Assembly (NCBI GenBank): GCA_037043015.1
Contig: CM073324.1
Span: 17,202,597 to 17,266,596 of the forward strand
DNA: 64,000 nucleotides
Reading direction: 5' to 3'
Source: Bryum argenteum
Lineage: Eukaryota > Streptophyta > Bryopsida > Bryales > Bryaceae
Each line of letters starts with the position of its first letter. Positions within the stretch are counted from its first letter, which is position 1. Positions 48,630 to 59,700 of the stretch are shown here, one piece after another. Under the pieces are notes generated by a model. The model was given only the letters and a program-made list of their open reading frames with translations. It ran no database searches and was not told the DNA's origin. The position numbers and the translations under genes were made by a program.

Positions 48630-49790
48630 TTATGTTTAATTCATTCTTTTTCCCAATGCTATATTACAAATAAATTTATCATCCTAATGGTTTAATCATA
48701 TATTTGATTTTACGCTCACAATTTATATTAAGACTAAAGAATGTACTGGTGGGTAGTATTATGTTTATTTCATTCGTTTTCCCAATATTATATTACAAAT
48801 AAGTTTATCATCCTAATGGTTTAATCATATATTTGATTTTACGATCACAATTTATATTAGGACTAAAGAATGTACTGGTGGATAGTATTATGTTTATTTG
48901 ATTCTTCTTCCCAATATTATATTACAAATAAATTTATCATCGTAATGGTTTAATCATATATTTGATTTTACGATCACAATTTATATTAAGACTAGAGAAT
49001 ATACAATTTATATTAAGACTAGAAAATATACTGGTGGGTAGTGTTATGTTTATGTTTATGTTCAATCTTCCTCCTTAATATTATATTACAAATAAGTTTA
49101 TCATCCTAATGGTTTAATCATATATTTGATTTTACGATCACAATTTATATTAGGACTAAAGAATGTACTGGTGGATAGTATTATGTTTATTTGATTCTTC
49201 TTCCCAATATTATATTACAAATAAATTTATCATCGTAATGGTTTAATCATATATTTGATTTTACGATCACAATTTATATTAAGACTAGAGAATATACAAT
49301 TTATATTAAGACTAGAAAATATACTGGTGGGTAGTGTTATGTTTATGTTTATGTTCAATCTTCCTCCTTAATATTATATTACAAATAAGTTTATCATCCT
49401 AATGGTTTAATCATATATTTGATTTTACGATCACAATTTATATTAGGACTAAAGAATGTACTGGTGGGTAGTATTATGTTTATTTGATTCTTCTTCCCAA
49501 TATTATATTACAAATAAATTTATCATCGTAATGGTTTAATCATATATTTGATTTTACGATCACAATTTATATTAAGACTAGAGAATATACAATTTATATT
49601 AAGACTATAAAATATACTGGTGGGTAGTGTTATGTTTATTTCAATCTTCTTCCCAATATTATATTACAAATAAATTTATCATCCTAATGGTTTTATCATA
49701 TATTTGATTTTACGATCATAATTTATATTAGGACTAGAAAATATACTAGGTAGTGTTATGTTTATTTCATTCTTCTTCAAATAACATTTT
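48630..49790. repeat. AT-rich satellite, about 130-bp unit with 293-bp higher-order period
   Basis: About nine units of a block containing ATTATATTACAAATAA, TTATCATCCTAATGG, TTTAATCATATATTTGATTT and ATTTATATTAGGACTA. Two adjacent unit types alternate. The pair starting GTGTTATGTTTATG at 49041 recurs at 49334 almost unchanged, a 293-bp higher-order repeat. Some units carry an internal extra copy of AATTTATATTAAGACTAGA. Confidence 0.92.
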
Positions 49791-49844
49791 ATTTAAAAAA
49801 ATTTAAAAAATTTAAACAACATTTAAAAAACGCATCACGTGTCC

Positions 49845-50290
49845 TTACTCCCTCTTCTATCCCACCTCCCACCCCCTTTCCCCCTCCCCTACCCCCCGTT
49901 TCCCCCCTCCTCCCCCCTTATACCTCCCTATACCCCCCTATCCCTCCCCCTTACCCCCCCTAACCCACCTTACCTCCTTACCCCCCCCCTAACCCTCCTT
50001 ACCCCCCCTAACCCCCCTTCCCAACCCCTAACTCCCCCGTACCCCCCCGTACCCCACCCTACCCCCCCGTACCCCGCCCTACCCCCCGTACCCCGTCCTA
50101 CCCCCCCATACCCCGTCCTACCCCCGTACCCGTCCTACCCCCGTGCCCCGTCCTAGCCCCCCTCCCTCCCTACTACCCCTCCTCCGCCCCCCTCCTCCGC
50201 CCCCGCCCCTTCGACCCCTCACTCGCCCCGCACCTCGCCACCCGCCCTCCCGCCCCGCCACCAAATGTAATCCGCCCCCTCAAAAGTTCA
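49845..50290. repeat. C-rich block, reverse complement of the G-rich minisatellites
   Basis: CCCCGTACCCCGTCCTACCC units match the other strand of GGTAGGGCGGGTACCGGGG at 47170-48000. Together the blocks form a very large interrupted inverted repeat around the AT satellite. Confidence 0.85.
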
Positions 50291-51744
50291 CCTGCTCTAA
50301 CAAAAGTTCACCCGCCATGGCAAAATTTCACCCGCCCCGACACCACGATGGACTTACACGTCACATCCTACGTGGCTTTTTACTACAAAGTTTTTTACCC
50401 ATGAAAAAATTACACGCCCCCTTCAAACAAGGTGGGCGGGCATGCCCGTCCGTCCGGGACAACTCGTACGTCCGTTTTGTCCGCCCGATTGCCTCAACAC
50501 GCCCGATATGACAACCTTGTCTGTACCTCATTTGTAGATTGTGAAAATACAGATGTACCTCATTTGTATATAACGCATTTGGGTCAAATCTTACTTAGCA
50601 CTTTGGAATTTTGTATAAAATTCACAAATGCGAATCACATGTTGCAAATTTTTGCAATCCTCCCGAAAACCTATTTCGAATGTGGTCATAATTTTATTTT
50701 GAATTTACTAGTGCTAAAAATAGGTCACATCTCTTAAGTTGGTGCTTTTAGGATAGTCTACCTTATTTGTATTCATAGCACTCATGGATGATACACAAAA
50801 TCGACACATGTACCGAGAGCGACTCATAGGCCCTTTTCAACCCAAAAGGTCTTGGGTGTTTCTTGGAAGCTTGAAACCTTAGGACTTAAGTTTTATGTCT
50901 CTATTTACTCCCGTGGGTGTGAACCATTCATTTTTCTTTATTCTTAGGGCTTCTAACCGTAAGATTTTGTACCTGAGACTATCTTGGTTACTGTTTCCAA
51001 AATTGACTGTTGGATATTTACCTTTTGAGAAATCATCACTTCCAAAGTTTGTCTCTCGAGTTTTTTTGGGCTTTTAGAAAATTGGTTTAAAGATTTTTAG
51101 TTGAGTGGCAGCCCTTGTAGATTAAGGAAACTTTTTGACTTAGGTCACTTTGAAAATTTAGTAGTGATTTAGTATTTAGTGAACATATTTCTAAAAGAAT
51201 TAAAATAATCACTTTAGTAAGCTGTTCCATTTCGAATCCCAACCCAAGGATTGTCCTAAAAGATTCAAATATTGGAATTTGACTTTGCGGATTTTACCAC
51301 ATACACTTTGCATTATAAGAAGAATACAATAAAAATCTTAGGCAAAAAACATTATTTCTAACCCCTTCATCTAAGCTGCCCGAAATTGCACAGACAAATT
51401 GTGTTTTTCATGGAGCTTTAGGGGTTAACTCAAAGGTACATAGAAGCTTTGAAGTTTGATGCCCTATAAGTTCAACTTCAAACAAAAGTTCATAACAAAT
51501 TGTGAAAAGTCCAAAATTGATTATTAAATTCGGACTAAAATGAAATTGCGACTTGCAATACTTGATAACTAACCGCTATACCTTTCTAGGTTAATAAACG
51601 AATAAGCTAACAATGTTCACACGTTTATCCTCCTTTAAATATTATAAGTAAGTTGATTAACTTGCTCAGCACAAAAAATCACCGGAAGTGTAAGTTGCAG
51701 CAAACCCTACTCATGCCATGTGATTATGCTGATACTTATATTTA
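50291..51744. other. Non-coding interval with repeat remnants
   Basis: 50291-50500 continues the CCGCCC-rich composition. 50890-51430 shares phrases with the 33.5- and 41-kb repeats. From about 51480 the sequence parallels 59150-59370, the left flank of the duplicated locus. Confidence 0.45.
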
Positions 51745-52166
51745 AGGCATGTTCGCACCTGGCCTTAGAGGAGGTCTTAGGAGGGAGTCTTAACTCTATT
51801 CAAAAGTGTCAGTGTGTTTCTTTCTACATTCATTAGTAATTACCAATCCTACATGGATGTCCACATGGCACGCTTTAAAGAGTAGGGTATTAGTAAACAT
51901 TTAGGAGGACAAAAGAGATTTGAGCAATAGTAGGCAATACTTAAGGGAGCACCAATATTGGAAAGATTCTCAAATTTTCCTCACTTAAGAGTGGTCTTAT
52001 GTATTGTCCCACTTGAGGAGCCATTACGTAATTCCCTCACTATTGATATCACCTTTACGAACCTCATTGATGACAGCTTTCCTCAAAAGAATGTATTCCT
52101 CTCCAAATTGTGGGGGTGCTAAATTTTTATCCACGCTTTTTGCAAAAGCCAGGTGCGAACAAGCCT
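51745..52166. mobile_element. MITE with TTA target duplication
   Basis: 422 bp with 19-bp termini AGGCATGTTCGCACCTGGC and, from the other strand, AGGCTTGTTCGCACCTGGC. It is flanked by TTA at 51742-51744 and 52167-52169. The homologous locus near 59350-59375 lacks it. Tourist/PIF-Harbinger-like; no coding capacity. Confidence 0.85.
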
Positions 52167-53201
52167 TTAGTGTACTCTACCACTTACCACTAAAATGCAC
52201 AGACACTACTTGCACTCTTGACCCCATGGCAGACTTGTCACGCCATTGTTGCTCGGTCCACCTTATTGTGCCCGATACGTGCTCCAGGTCAGCTACTTCA
52301 CGCTCTAGGAACGCGGCCAAGGCTATCGGCTCCGATCTTGGAAAACCATAAATTCCAATGATGTGATGATGTTTGTACAACGAAAGAAGTGAATAAATGG
52401 ATGGAATTTGAGAAACTATATCTCCTTTATCCACAGTTAGATTTCAACTTTATTTTTTGGAATGGAATCCAATTAGAGTTTAGTTTTGGTGATAGAAACT
52501 TAAAGTACGTCAAAGATTTTTTAAAGCATAGGTTTGAGTGCAAAGGGTTTGAGTGCAATACTTCTGGATTACTCTTCTTCGGTAAATGTTTTGGCGGTTT
52601 CCCCTAGTGCAAGGCTACTATATGAGTTCGGTGATTTTTTTGATAACTGTATGTATTTCGTGCAATGGTGTTCTTAAAATGAAGGTAAACAACTTTTTAG
52701 TTAGTAAAATGTTTATTGCAATTGGTTTGTTGGTAGAATTTGCCTACTAAAGTGAAAGTGATGTAATTTTGCGGTTTGTTTTTTGTACTAATATGTTATG
52801 ATCTCGCAATGTATGAGGCTTCATGAACCAAATTTTGGTCTAAGTGACGTACAACAAGTACAATGAGATTATACGGATGAGATTTGAATAAGTATCCTTC
52901 AATTTCATCCATAGCTCTTTTTTTGACAATGTACTTTTTTGTTAAAAATGGGCTATAACTTTTAGGAATAAAAACAATTCTTATGGCCCTTCATCATATA
53001 CGGTTGAGAACAAGCTACAAGAACCCTACCCTCAAAATTGACAGAAGATCTTACTTGATTTGGAGTGAATCAATTTGCATGGCAAACAACATTGGAGAAA
53101 GTTTTCCAATGTCTAAGCTCATAGAAATTTTCAATTATAGGTTCATAGTAATTCCAAATTTACAATAAGAAAGTGGTAAATTTTCAAAAATTACATGACC
53201 C
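52167..53201. repeat. Truncated third locus copy joined to a TIR-family fragment
   Basis: 52167-52350 parallels 61218-61390 of locus copy II (GCCCGATACGTGCTCCAGGT is shared). From about 52370 to 53190 the sequence follows 13950-14540, part of the CCCTTAAACG family. No intact gene. Confidence 0.65.
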
Positions 53202-53505
53202 TTAAATGCCCCGATTTGGCAGGATATCCCCCACGCTGGGACTTACCAGGCGTGGGGTCTTGGATGAATCTTGTCCGGGCCCGCAAGGGTGAGGGGTAAA
53301 AACCCCCTATTTTTTTGTTGTTGATTGGAAAAATGAGACTCCTTGAACTAATGTGGGGTCTCTGATTCCAAATATAAACTCAGAAAAAATAAAATAGGGC
53401 CGCAGGCTCTTTTTTTAAAAAGTAGGGAAAGAAGGCTTGAGGCATGGCAAGGTCCCAACTTGGGGGATGTCCTGTCCACGCCTAAATGCCCAAGGGGGGT
53501 TGAAG
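53202..53505. mobile_element. MITE-like inverted repeat, about 300 bp
   Basis: CCTTAAATGCCCCGATTTGG...GATATCCCCCACGCTGGGAC on the left is mirrored by GTCCCAACTTGGGGGATGTC...CTAAATGCCC on the right. The arms are imperfect and no target duplication was found. Confidence 0.5.
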
Positions 53506-53798
53506 CCTAGGAACACAAGTTCTTCTCAAAGTGTTATGGATGAAAATAAAGGTGAGAGTGCAAAATAGGCAACTTGTCTCTCTCGTAAGTAGGTAGGTAG
53601 ACATAGTAACTTCATTATTTTGAACTTTTTACAATTGCTATGAATCTTTGAAGGGAGACTTATAAGTGCTGCTGAAAATGTGCCCTGATCTGACACCTTG
53701 TAAACTTTGCAATGGGTGCATAGTATTGTTGAATTTTGAAGTTATTACACACATGTGGGTGTAGAAACCTAGAGCACCGTTATTGGTATTGCTCCATT
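53506..53798. other. Non-coding interval
   Basis: No supported feature apart from the SINE target duplication at its right edge (53787-53798). Confidence 0.4.
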
Positions 53799-54167
53799 AG
53801 GCACCACAAGCCTTGGCTTGGTGGTTAGGGCTTAGGCCCCCAATGAGGAGGTCGTGGGTTCTATTCCCCATGCCGGCGTGGTGCTCACCACTATAGTCCA
53901 CTCAACTATTGTGGGAGGTCCTTGGACCTTATTGTATGGGTACATCAAAGCCCTTTGGGTATACTATGTCAAATATCTTCAAGGCACTAGTAACTAGGCT
54001 AAAAACTAGCGTAGTTATAGTGTTCACCCTCGAGAGGGGAAGTAGTATTGTTCTAATTTCCCCTTGTCCGGTGGCCATCGGGATATTAGCATTATGAACG
54101 GACACTTCATTCACGCCGGCCCCTTAGAAAGAACCCTTAGAAAGAACTGGAGTTTCTATCTATTATC
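53799..54167 (+). mobile_element. tRNA-derived SINE, copy C (reference copy)
   Basis: Flanked by a perfect 12-bp target duplication TATTGCTCCATT (53787-53798, 54168-54179). The head carries RNA polymerase III internal promoter boxes: A box TGGCTTGGTGG (53814-53824) and B box GGTTCTATTCC (53857-53867, one base from GGTTCGATTCC), 32 nt apart as in tRNA. The roughly 260-bp body is unrelated to tRNA, and the tail is a TCTA-rich simple repeat rather than poly(A). Four copies lie in this window. Confidence 0.9.
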
Positions 54168-54179
54168 TATTGCTCCATT

Positions 54180-54922
54180 TCACTCCATTTTAGAGCACTC
54201 TCCGTTGCACACACTGTTGACTCTGTCACGGATTGGTCGCCATTCTCGATCTATCTTACCCGATACGTATTCCAGCTCCGCTACCACGCGCTCTCAGGAC
54301 GCGGCCATGGCTATCTGCTCCGATCCTGGACTACACCCAATCCACTGCCGCGAAGGAACGATACGATTGTCGGTATTAATGTTGAATAAAAGAAGCAGCA
54401 TTGTCCCTAAACGCTTGAGCCACTCAATTCAACCTCCATCTCTTGCCTGTCTGTGCCTTGATCCAACTCATCTCGCGCTTGCACTCAGCTGGGGAATCGC
54501 TTCATCGCCCTTCCTCTGAGGTGGGATTCTCTAAACACGCTCTCACTGGATTTTCATTGCTCCTTCGATGGCCCTGCTACCACCCCTTTCTGCTAGTCGA
54601 TCGTCACTATCAACAGTGTAGGGTTTCAACCGCGCGTGGATTAGAATTTGTGGAAGTTGTCAGGTCCAGGATGCTCTGTAACTCACGCCGTAGTTAAATT
54701 GCACACGAGATGTAACCGATCTCTAGAACGGATGGAAGAACCGCTCTAGCAGTCAAAACGTATATGTTGAATAGACTATGTATTCATACTGTCGTTGAAG
54801 TTTGATGTTTTGGTGATGCCCTGGCTCCTCGTACTTGATCCTGAGCCAACGAACATGGAGCTCCTTCTTGGAATTGCGATGTCAAAGGCTGAGATTGATG
54901 TGGTTGTTTTGCAGCTTTGACG
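54180..54922. other. Locus copy I, region upstream of the trihelix remnant
   Basis: Parallels 61229-62129 with several gaps (shared CTGCCTGTCTGTGCCTTGAT, TCGCTTCATCGCCC and GATGTTTTGGTGATGCCC blocks). On the minus strand a frame related to SEPIALVAFREREVADLEH (copy II) is present but interrupted by a stop. Confidence 0.6.
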
Positions 54923-55072
54923 ATGGCACACACAGACTCATGGACGGGTTCTTCTTAAACGCCAAATGCAGCAGGCCCGCATAGACTGGTTTGGGAGGGC
55001 GGGCCAGCGTTGGGTACAGGGAGTATCCCAGCAGCACCAGGGTGTCCTGGAATGTCTGAGCCCGAACTCGAG
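54923..55072 (+). pseudogene. Trihelix gene remnant, DNA-binding exon deleted
   Basis: Starts like exon 1 of the intact copy (MAH.DSW), is frameshifted to a stop after about 11 codons, and then jumps near 54970 directly into exon 3 sequence (QARIDWFGRAGQRWVQGVSQ), ending at a GTAAGG donor. Intron 1, exon 2 and intron 2 of the copy at 62130 are missing; the join shows GCA microhomology. No trihelix domain remains. Confidence 0.8.
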
Positions 55073-55382
55073 GTAAGGTTTTGGCTGGGAATGGACGTGG
55101 GTAGGTTGACTTTGAAGTGGTTGTGCAGGACTGAGACTCTGTTGAGATTGTAACGGACAACAGCTTGTTTGTTTACATAATTGAAATAAGGAGGGCAGTT
55201 GCAGGGCTGATGGTAGGTAATCGGACCGATCATTCAGGAGAGCAGTATTCATTATTATAAGTAGCATGGTTGGCTTCTGTTCCGAAGAACTGTTGGTCCA
55301 TGAGTAGCGTGCAGGAATGTAGGATAAGCGACAGTGGTGTCCAATTTTGATATCGTGTGGTGTTTACATGTGTGGGGTGCAG

Positions 55383-56682
55383 GCTGTACAAAGATTCCGG
55401 TCGCTGGGTCCTCAATTGAGATCCACACTGATTCATCTAATCCTGTCTGAAAGTTGTCTATCAATCGACATAAGGTTGGAAAGCCTTCCTCAGACATGTG
55501 AATGGCTCGCAGTTGTCCAGGGTCGACCGCGCTCGGATGTTTATCACGATGTGAGTCATGCCAGCCGCCGAGTCTTCACGTAGTTAATGTAGTGTATGGA
55601 ATGTGTACTGTTGTTTTCATGTGATGGGGATGTGTGCTGACATCAAGTGGTAGTATTGGCAGCACGTTCTTGAATATTTGTTGATTAGCAGTGGGGATGA
55701 TCCCGCAGAGTGGTGCACTTACTGGTGATGTCATGTGTCCGCAGGTGAGCATATTGATGCAAGTGAAATTAGTGCACGTCAAATCACTTCCATCTACCAG
55801 CAAAGGAAGGAAAGACTCGGTGGGAATTGATTATTTATGCTTTCGTGTGTTTGGAAAATTTGTGGGGGAGTTGATACGAAAATATCCTGTTTTGGACACT
55901 CACAGATCTCTTGTGTTAAAAGACAACAGGAAGCTTTTTGTAGGGAGAGAGTTGATGACCCCGCATCAAGTAAGGGTACTCAATTTGTGTTTTTGCGAGA
56001 AGTTGGAGAGCATTGATGTGAGGGGTTTAGTGAAGCTGCGGTCGCTTATTGTCTGCGGATGTTCAAAGCTGAAGGAAATAGTAGGGTGGGAAGACCTTAG
56101 GGAGCTTGGATGGCTTGAGATTCTTTGTTGCGTTAAATATGTTGGGTATCCGGATTTCAGTCACCTTCCGTCTCTGAGAGTGTGTATCCTACGTCGGTCC
56201 GGTAGAGATGGACCCGTAAGGCAGAAATTTGACATCAGCCACTGCGTGCGACTACATAGAGTGGTGATCTAAGCTCGTTGAAGTGCTTGGAAGAATTGAA
56301 TCTTTCAGGATGTTCCGCCCTATTGGCCGTTACTGGCTTGAGTAGTTTGCATTCTTTGAGTAGGCTCGACCTTAGTGGGTGCAGTGGCTTGGGTAGTTTA
56401 CCTGACATAGGTCACATGAAGGAACTGGTTTACATTGATATATCTGGGAGTTGTGTGGAAGAGATTCTAGGCATTGGGAAACTAGTGAGCCTCAAGACTT
56501 TGAACTGTCATTGCTCAAAGCTAAAGCGTCTTCCTTATCTTCATCACCTACCTCAGTTGCAAAAGGTTTTGCTTGGGGGGACACCATTGGTAAAGGAGGA
56601 CCCATCATCCTTTTACTTTGATAAACTAGCGGTGTTCTTCAATCAGGAGGACAAGAGTGCGCTTGTAGATCTTAAGTTGTAG
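55383..56682 (+). pseudogene. LRR-protein gene, partial, copy I (frameshift)
   Basis: Two exons are well supported. The first, 55383-55550 (56 codons, AVQRFRSLGPQLRST...VYHD), sits between CAG and GTGAGT. The second runs from 55745 after CCGCAG. The second holds irregular Cys-rich LRRs (LESIDVRGLVKLRSLIVCGC, LEELNLSGCSALLAV, LSRLDLSGCSGL, LVSLKTLNCHCSKL) of the type seen in C-terminal halves of plant NLR proteins, ending at TAG 56680-56682. A one-base shift at about 56262-56270 breaks the frame (stop at 56270-56272). No NB-ARC or TIR is in view, so NLR identity is inference; upstream exons were not identified. Confidence 0.7.
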
Positions 56683-56949
56683 TGATAGTGAGTGTTCTGG
56701 TGATGAAGATGAACATTTTGAATATCTAGAACGAAATGTTCTGATAGGAGTACTCGTTGTAGGGTGTATAAAGATTTGATTTCCTATGTTAGAATCACAT
56801 TACAATGTGGGTATGCATGAAGGCTTTCTTCTTTCTTGGTGAGAGAGTCTCCAACTTTCCACTTCCAATTCATAGAAATCTTTTTCAAGGAAGTTTTGCG
56901 GTTCGAGAACTGGCACTCCACTTCAACTTTCTTTGCTCCCCGAGCCTTG

Positions 56950-57243
56950 TTATATTAGCAGTTTGAATGCGTGCGGACCAGGGGTGAGACAGGCCGAAGG
57001 TGCACCTGTTGGTTTGTTTTGCATTGTCTGTAATATAAATTGCTGAACTCGCATCACTGGCACTGATCTTCCCACTTTCACCTAAAAATGGCACACGGAA
57101 ATAGTAAGATGAATGCACCGTGGTATCAATCGACGGTACTTACTCAATCTAAATATAGTATTTACCTGGAGAGCAGGAAAGCACAGAGATTCAGTGAGAG
57201 CTGGTTTGTGGAGTCCTAATCGAGGCGCATCATATGTTGTCAT
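56950..57243 (-). CDS. Possible two-exon small gene, 69 aa
   Basis: Exon 57243-57166 (26 codons, MTTYDAPRLGLHKPALTESL...) ends at a CCAG/GTAAAT donor. Exon 57081-56950 follows a TTTTAG acceptor in phase 0 and reads VKVGRSVPVMRVQQFILQTM... to TAA. A further possible upstream exon (57605-57548, ending at GTAAGA) lies on the same strand. No family is recognised, and it could be a fragment of a larger gene. Confidence 0.3.
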
Positions 57244-57949
57244 TCTGAACTAGGGCTTCTGCTAAGTACCAAGGATGGAAAAGCAACTTATGAAGAGAGT
57301 AGATGTTACAGTGAACTAAATATATTATTCAGGGTTGATGAGTGAGATGAACTTGGTTGATAGCGCAGGCTAGGGAATTAGACATCTAAGTATATCCTTC
57401 GATTGCTTCGAATCTCCAAACAAGTGCGGATACGAAGTTGGAAACGATAGAGCAGCCTGCAGTTTGTACACGAATGAGAATGATTGCTTCAAAAGAAAAA
57501 GAAAATGGGAATAGAGATCAGAATCAGTATGCAGTTCACCGTCTTACTTGAACAGGTGGGAACATGGCATTCCCACCGTGATCCTCGCCACAAATCCAAG
57601 AATGCCTCTCACCTGCAATCACATTTTGAGCTTAATTGGACATAGGTCAGTGAATGTGACTGTCATCATACGTAATGCTTAGCCTGGAAGTTAGTAAGTT
57701 ACTGAAACTATGACTGTCATTCAAGTGTTTACATCGCATCGATTTTTACAATTTGGACAAACTATTTTAGAGATCTACATACGGGCAAAGTGTCTCCGCA
57801 ATCGATGGTAAGATCATAAAGTTTGCACGATTCTGATGATGGAGAAACTCATAGAACTTGCGTCGTACATCGATTGCAACACTCTAGTAGTACATGAAGG
57901 TGATTGTTAAGTGCCACAACACTCAAACTCAAACTTGTAGTTTCTTTGT
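57244..57949. other. Interval upstream of the possible minus-strand gene
   Basis: Contains splice-like signals on the minus strand near 57548-57605 but no complete gene model. Confidence 0.3.
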
Positions 57950-59140
57950 TAACCTCTAAACATTCCCAATGTTGTTTTTCAACATTTTGGATGAAGGGCA
58001 GAAACTTTGAAGAGCCATAGTTCCTTCACCCAAATTCCGTTTGTGACAAAATTACTTATGTTGGGTTACAAATGAAGTCTTGTTTGTGTGATAGAAATTA
58101 AACCCCATATGATGGGTTTGTATTGATTGCATGCATTTTGGTGAAGGAGATGTCTCGTTCCTTTTAGGAACTTCAAAATACTCCTAGTAGTTGGTGATGT
58201 TTGGATTGCAATAAGTACATTGGTAGCATTTTCACTTCAAAGTGAAAATGGTGGGATTTTGCTATCTTATTTGCTTTTGTCTTCTACTAAAGAGTCATAC
58301 TATTTAGGGGTTAAACTGGGTGTTTCCAAAACTAGAATAGCAATATGGTTTCGCGGTTCAAGAAAATAAAAGTGTCTTTTGTATTTATTTAGCTTTTACA
58401 TTTTTATATTAGGTTAAAGCTCAAGTAGTTAGTATAAAAAATGCTTCTTTTCCTCAATCATTTTGGTATTGTTGGAATGTATAGACTTTATTTGCAAATT
58501 GTATTCAGATGATAATTGATAGCATATCACAACAAACTATAGAGTTTTGATCTTTGAAAGACGTTCATACATTCTGATAATTTTTTGTTAATGTTTTATG
58601 GAGTAGAATATGATTTTCATAATTACCTTGCCACATACATACCAAAACATGGCAATCTTATTTGGTATACCAAATAATAGCTTTTGAAGTACATATAGAC
58701 TACAACATTTTTTTTGAGTATATCTATTTTAGAAGCATTTATTTCTTATTTGATTATAGCTCATAAACATCTCATCCTATATTTGACCCAAAATGCATTT
58801 TCGAAAAGAGCGTCATAGAGGAAAACAAAGATATGCTATTTGGGTCCCAACCATACAAACTTGTAATAGACTTGTTGTAGGTCATCTGAATCAAAAAATG
58901 AGTTATCACGCTTCATAGATTACAAGATTGTAAATTATGAGTATGCAAAATAGGCTACAACATTTCATCACATTCACTCTTGGGTGATAATCCTATCAAA
59001 AAATTTACTCTAGTGAAAAAATATCTGGCTAGAAAGTTATTAACCTTCATATTAATATTACCTTTGTACAAAAAAATCATCATCAAAACTTCTTGGCTCA
59101 AAAATAAGCCTTGCAACCGTGAAAACCACCCATTGATCAT
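57950..59140. repeat. Dispersed 1.2-kb foldback-like repeat, copy 2
   Basis: Parallels 43706-44940 over its whole length, with scattered substitutions and small indels. Non-coding. Confidence 0.65.
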
Positions 59141-59700
59141 TCTACTCCATATACAATAAAATTGCTACCTACATTACTTGATATATAACAACTATACCTT
59201 TCTAAAGGAAATGACAAAGAAATTGGCTAACTATGTTCACACATTTGCCCTCCTTTAAATATTATACGTAGTTGTTTAATTTGCTCAATCCAAAAAATCA
59301 TCAGAAGTGTAAAGCTGCAGTAAATCCTACTCATGCCCTGTGGCTATACTAATAATTACATTCAGTGTAGTCTAAGGCACCACAAGCCTTGGCTTGGTGG
59401 TTAGGGCTTAGGCCCTCAATGCGGAGGTCGTGGGTTCTATTCTCCATGCCGGCGTGGTGCTCACCACTAAAGTCCACCCAACTATTGTGGGGGGTCTTTG
59501 GACCTTGTAGTATGGGTACCTCAAAGCCCTTTGGGGAAATACTATGTCAAGTATCTTCAAGGCATTAGTAACTAGGCTAGAAACTAGCGTAGTTATAGTG
59601 TCCACCCTCGAGAGGGGGAAGTAGTATTGTTCCAATTTCCCCTTGTCTGGTGGCCATCAGGATATTAGCATTACGAAAGGACACTTCATTCACGCCGGCC

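Noticed and set aside
48630-49790. CRISPR-like array
   Set aside because: Units are contiguous and lack unique spacers, and the genome is a plant; it is a satellite.
53814-53867. tRNA gene
   Set aside because: A and B boxes are present but no cloverleaf stem or anticodon arm fits; repeated in four copies with a non-tRNA body, so a SINE head.
53880-53905. CACTATAGTCCAC in the SINE and ACTATAGT in the LINE target duplication as members of the palindrome array
   Set aside because: Single occurrences per element, without the outer G and C pair; probably coincidence.
55383-56682. Firm NLR immune receptor annotation
   Set aside because: Only LRR-like exons are in view; no NB-ARC, TIR or CC motif was found upstream.
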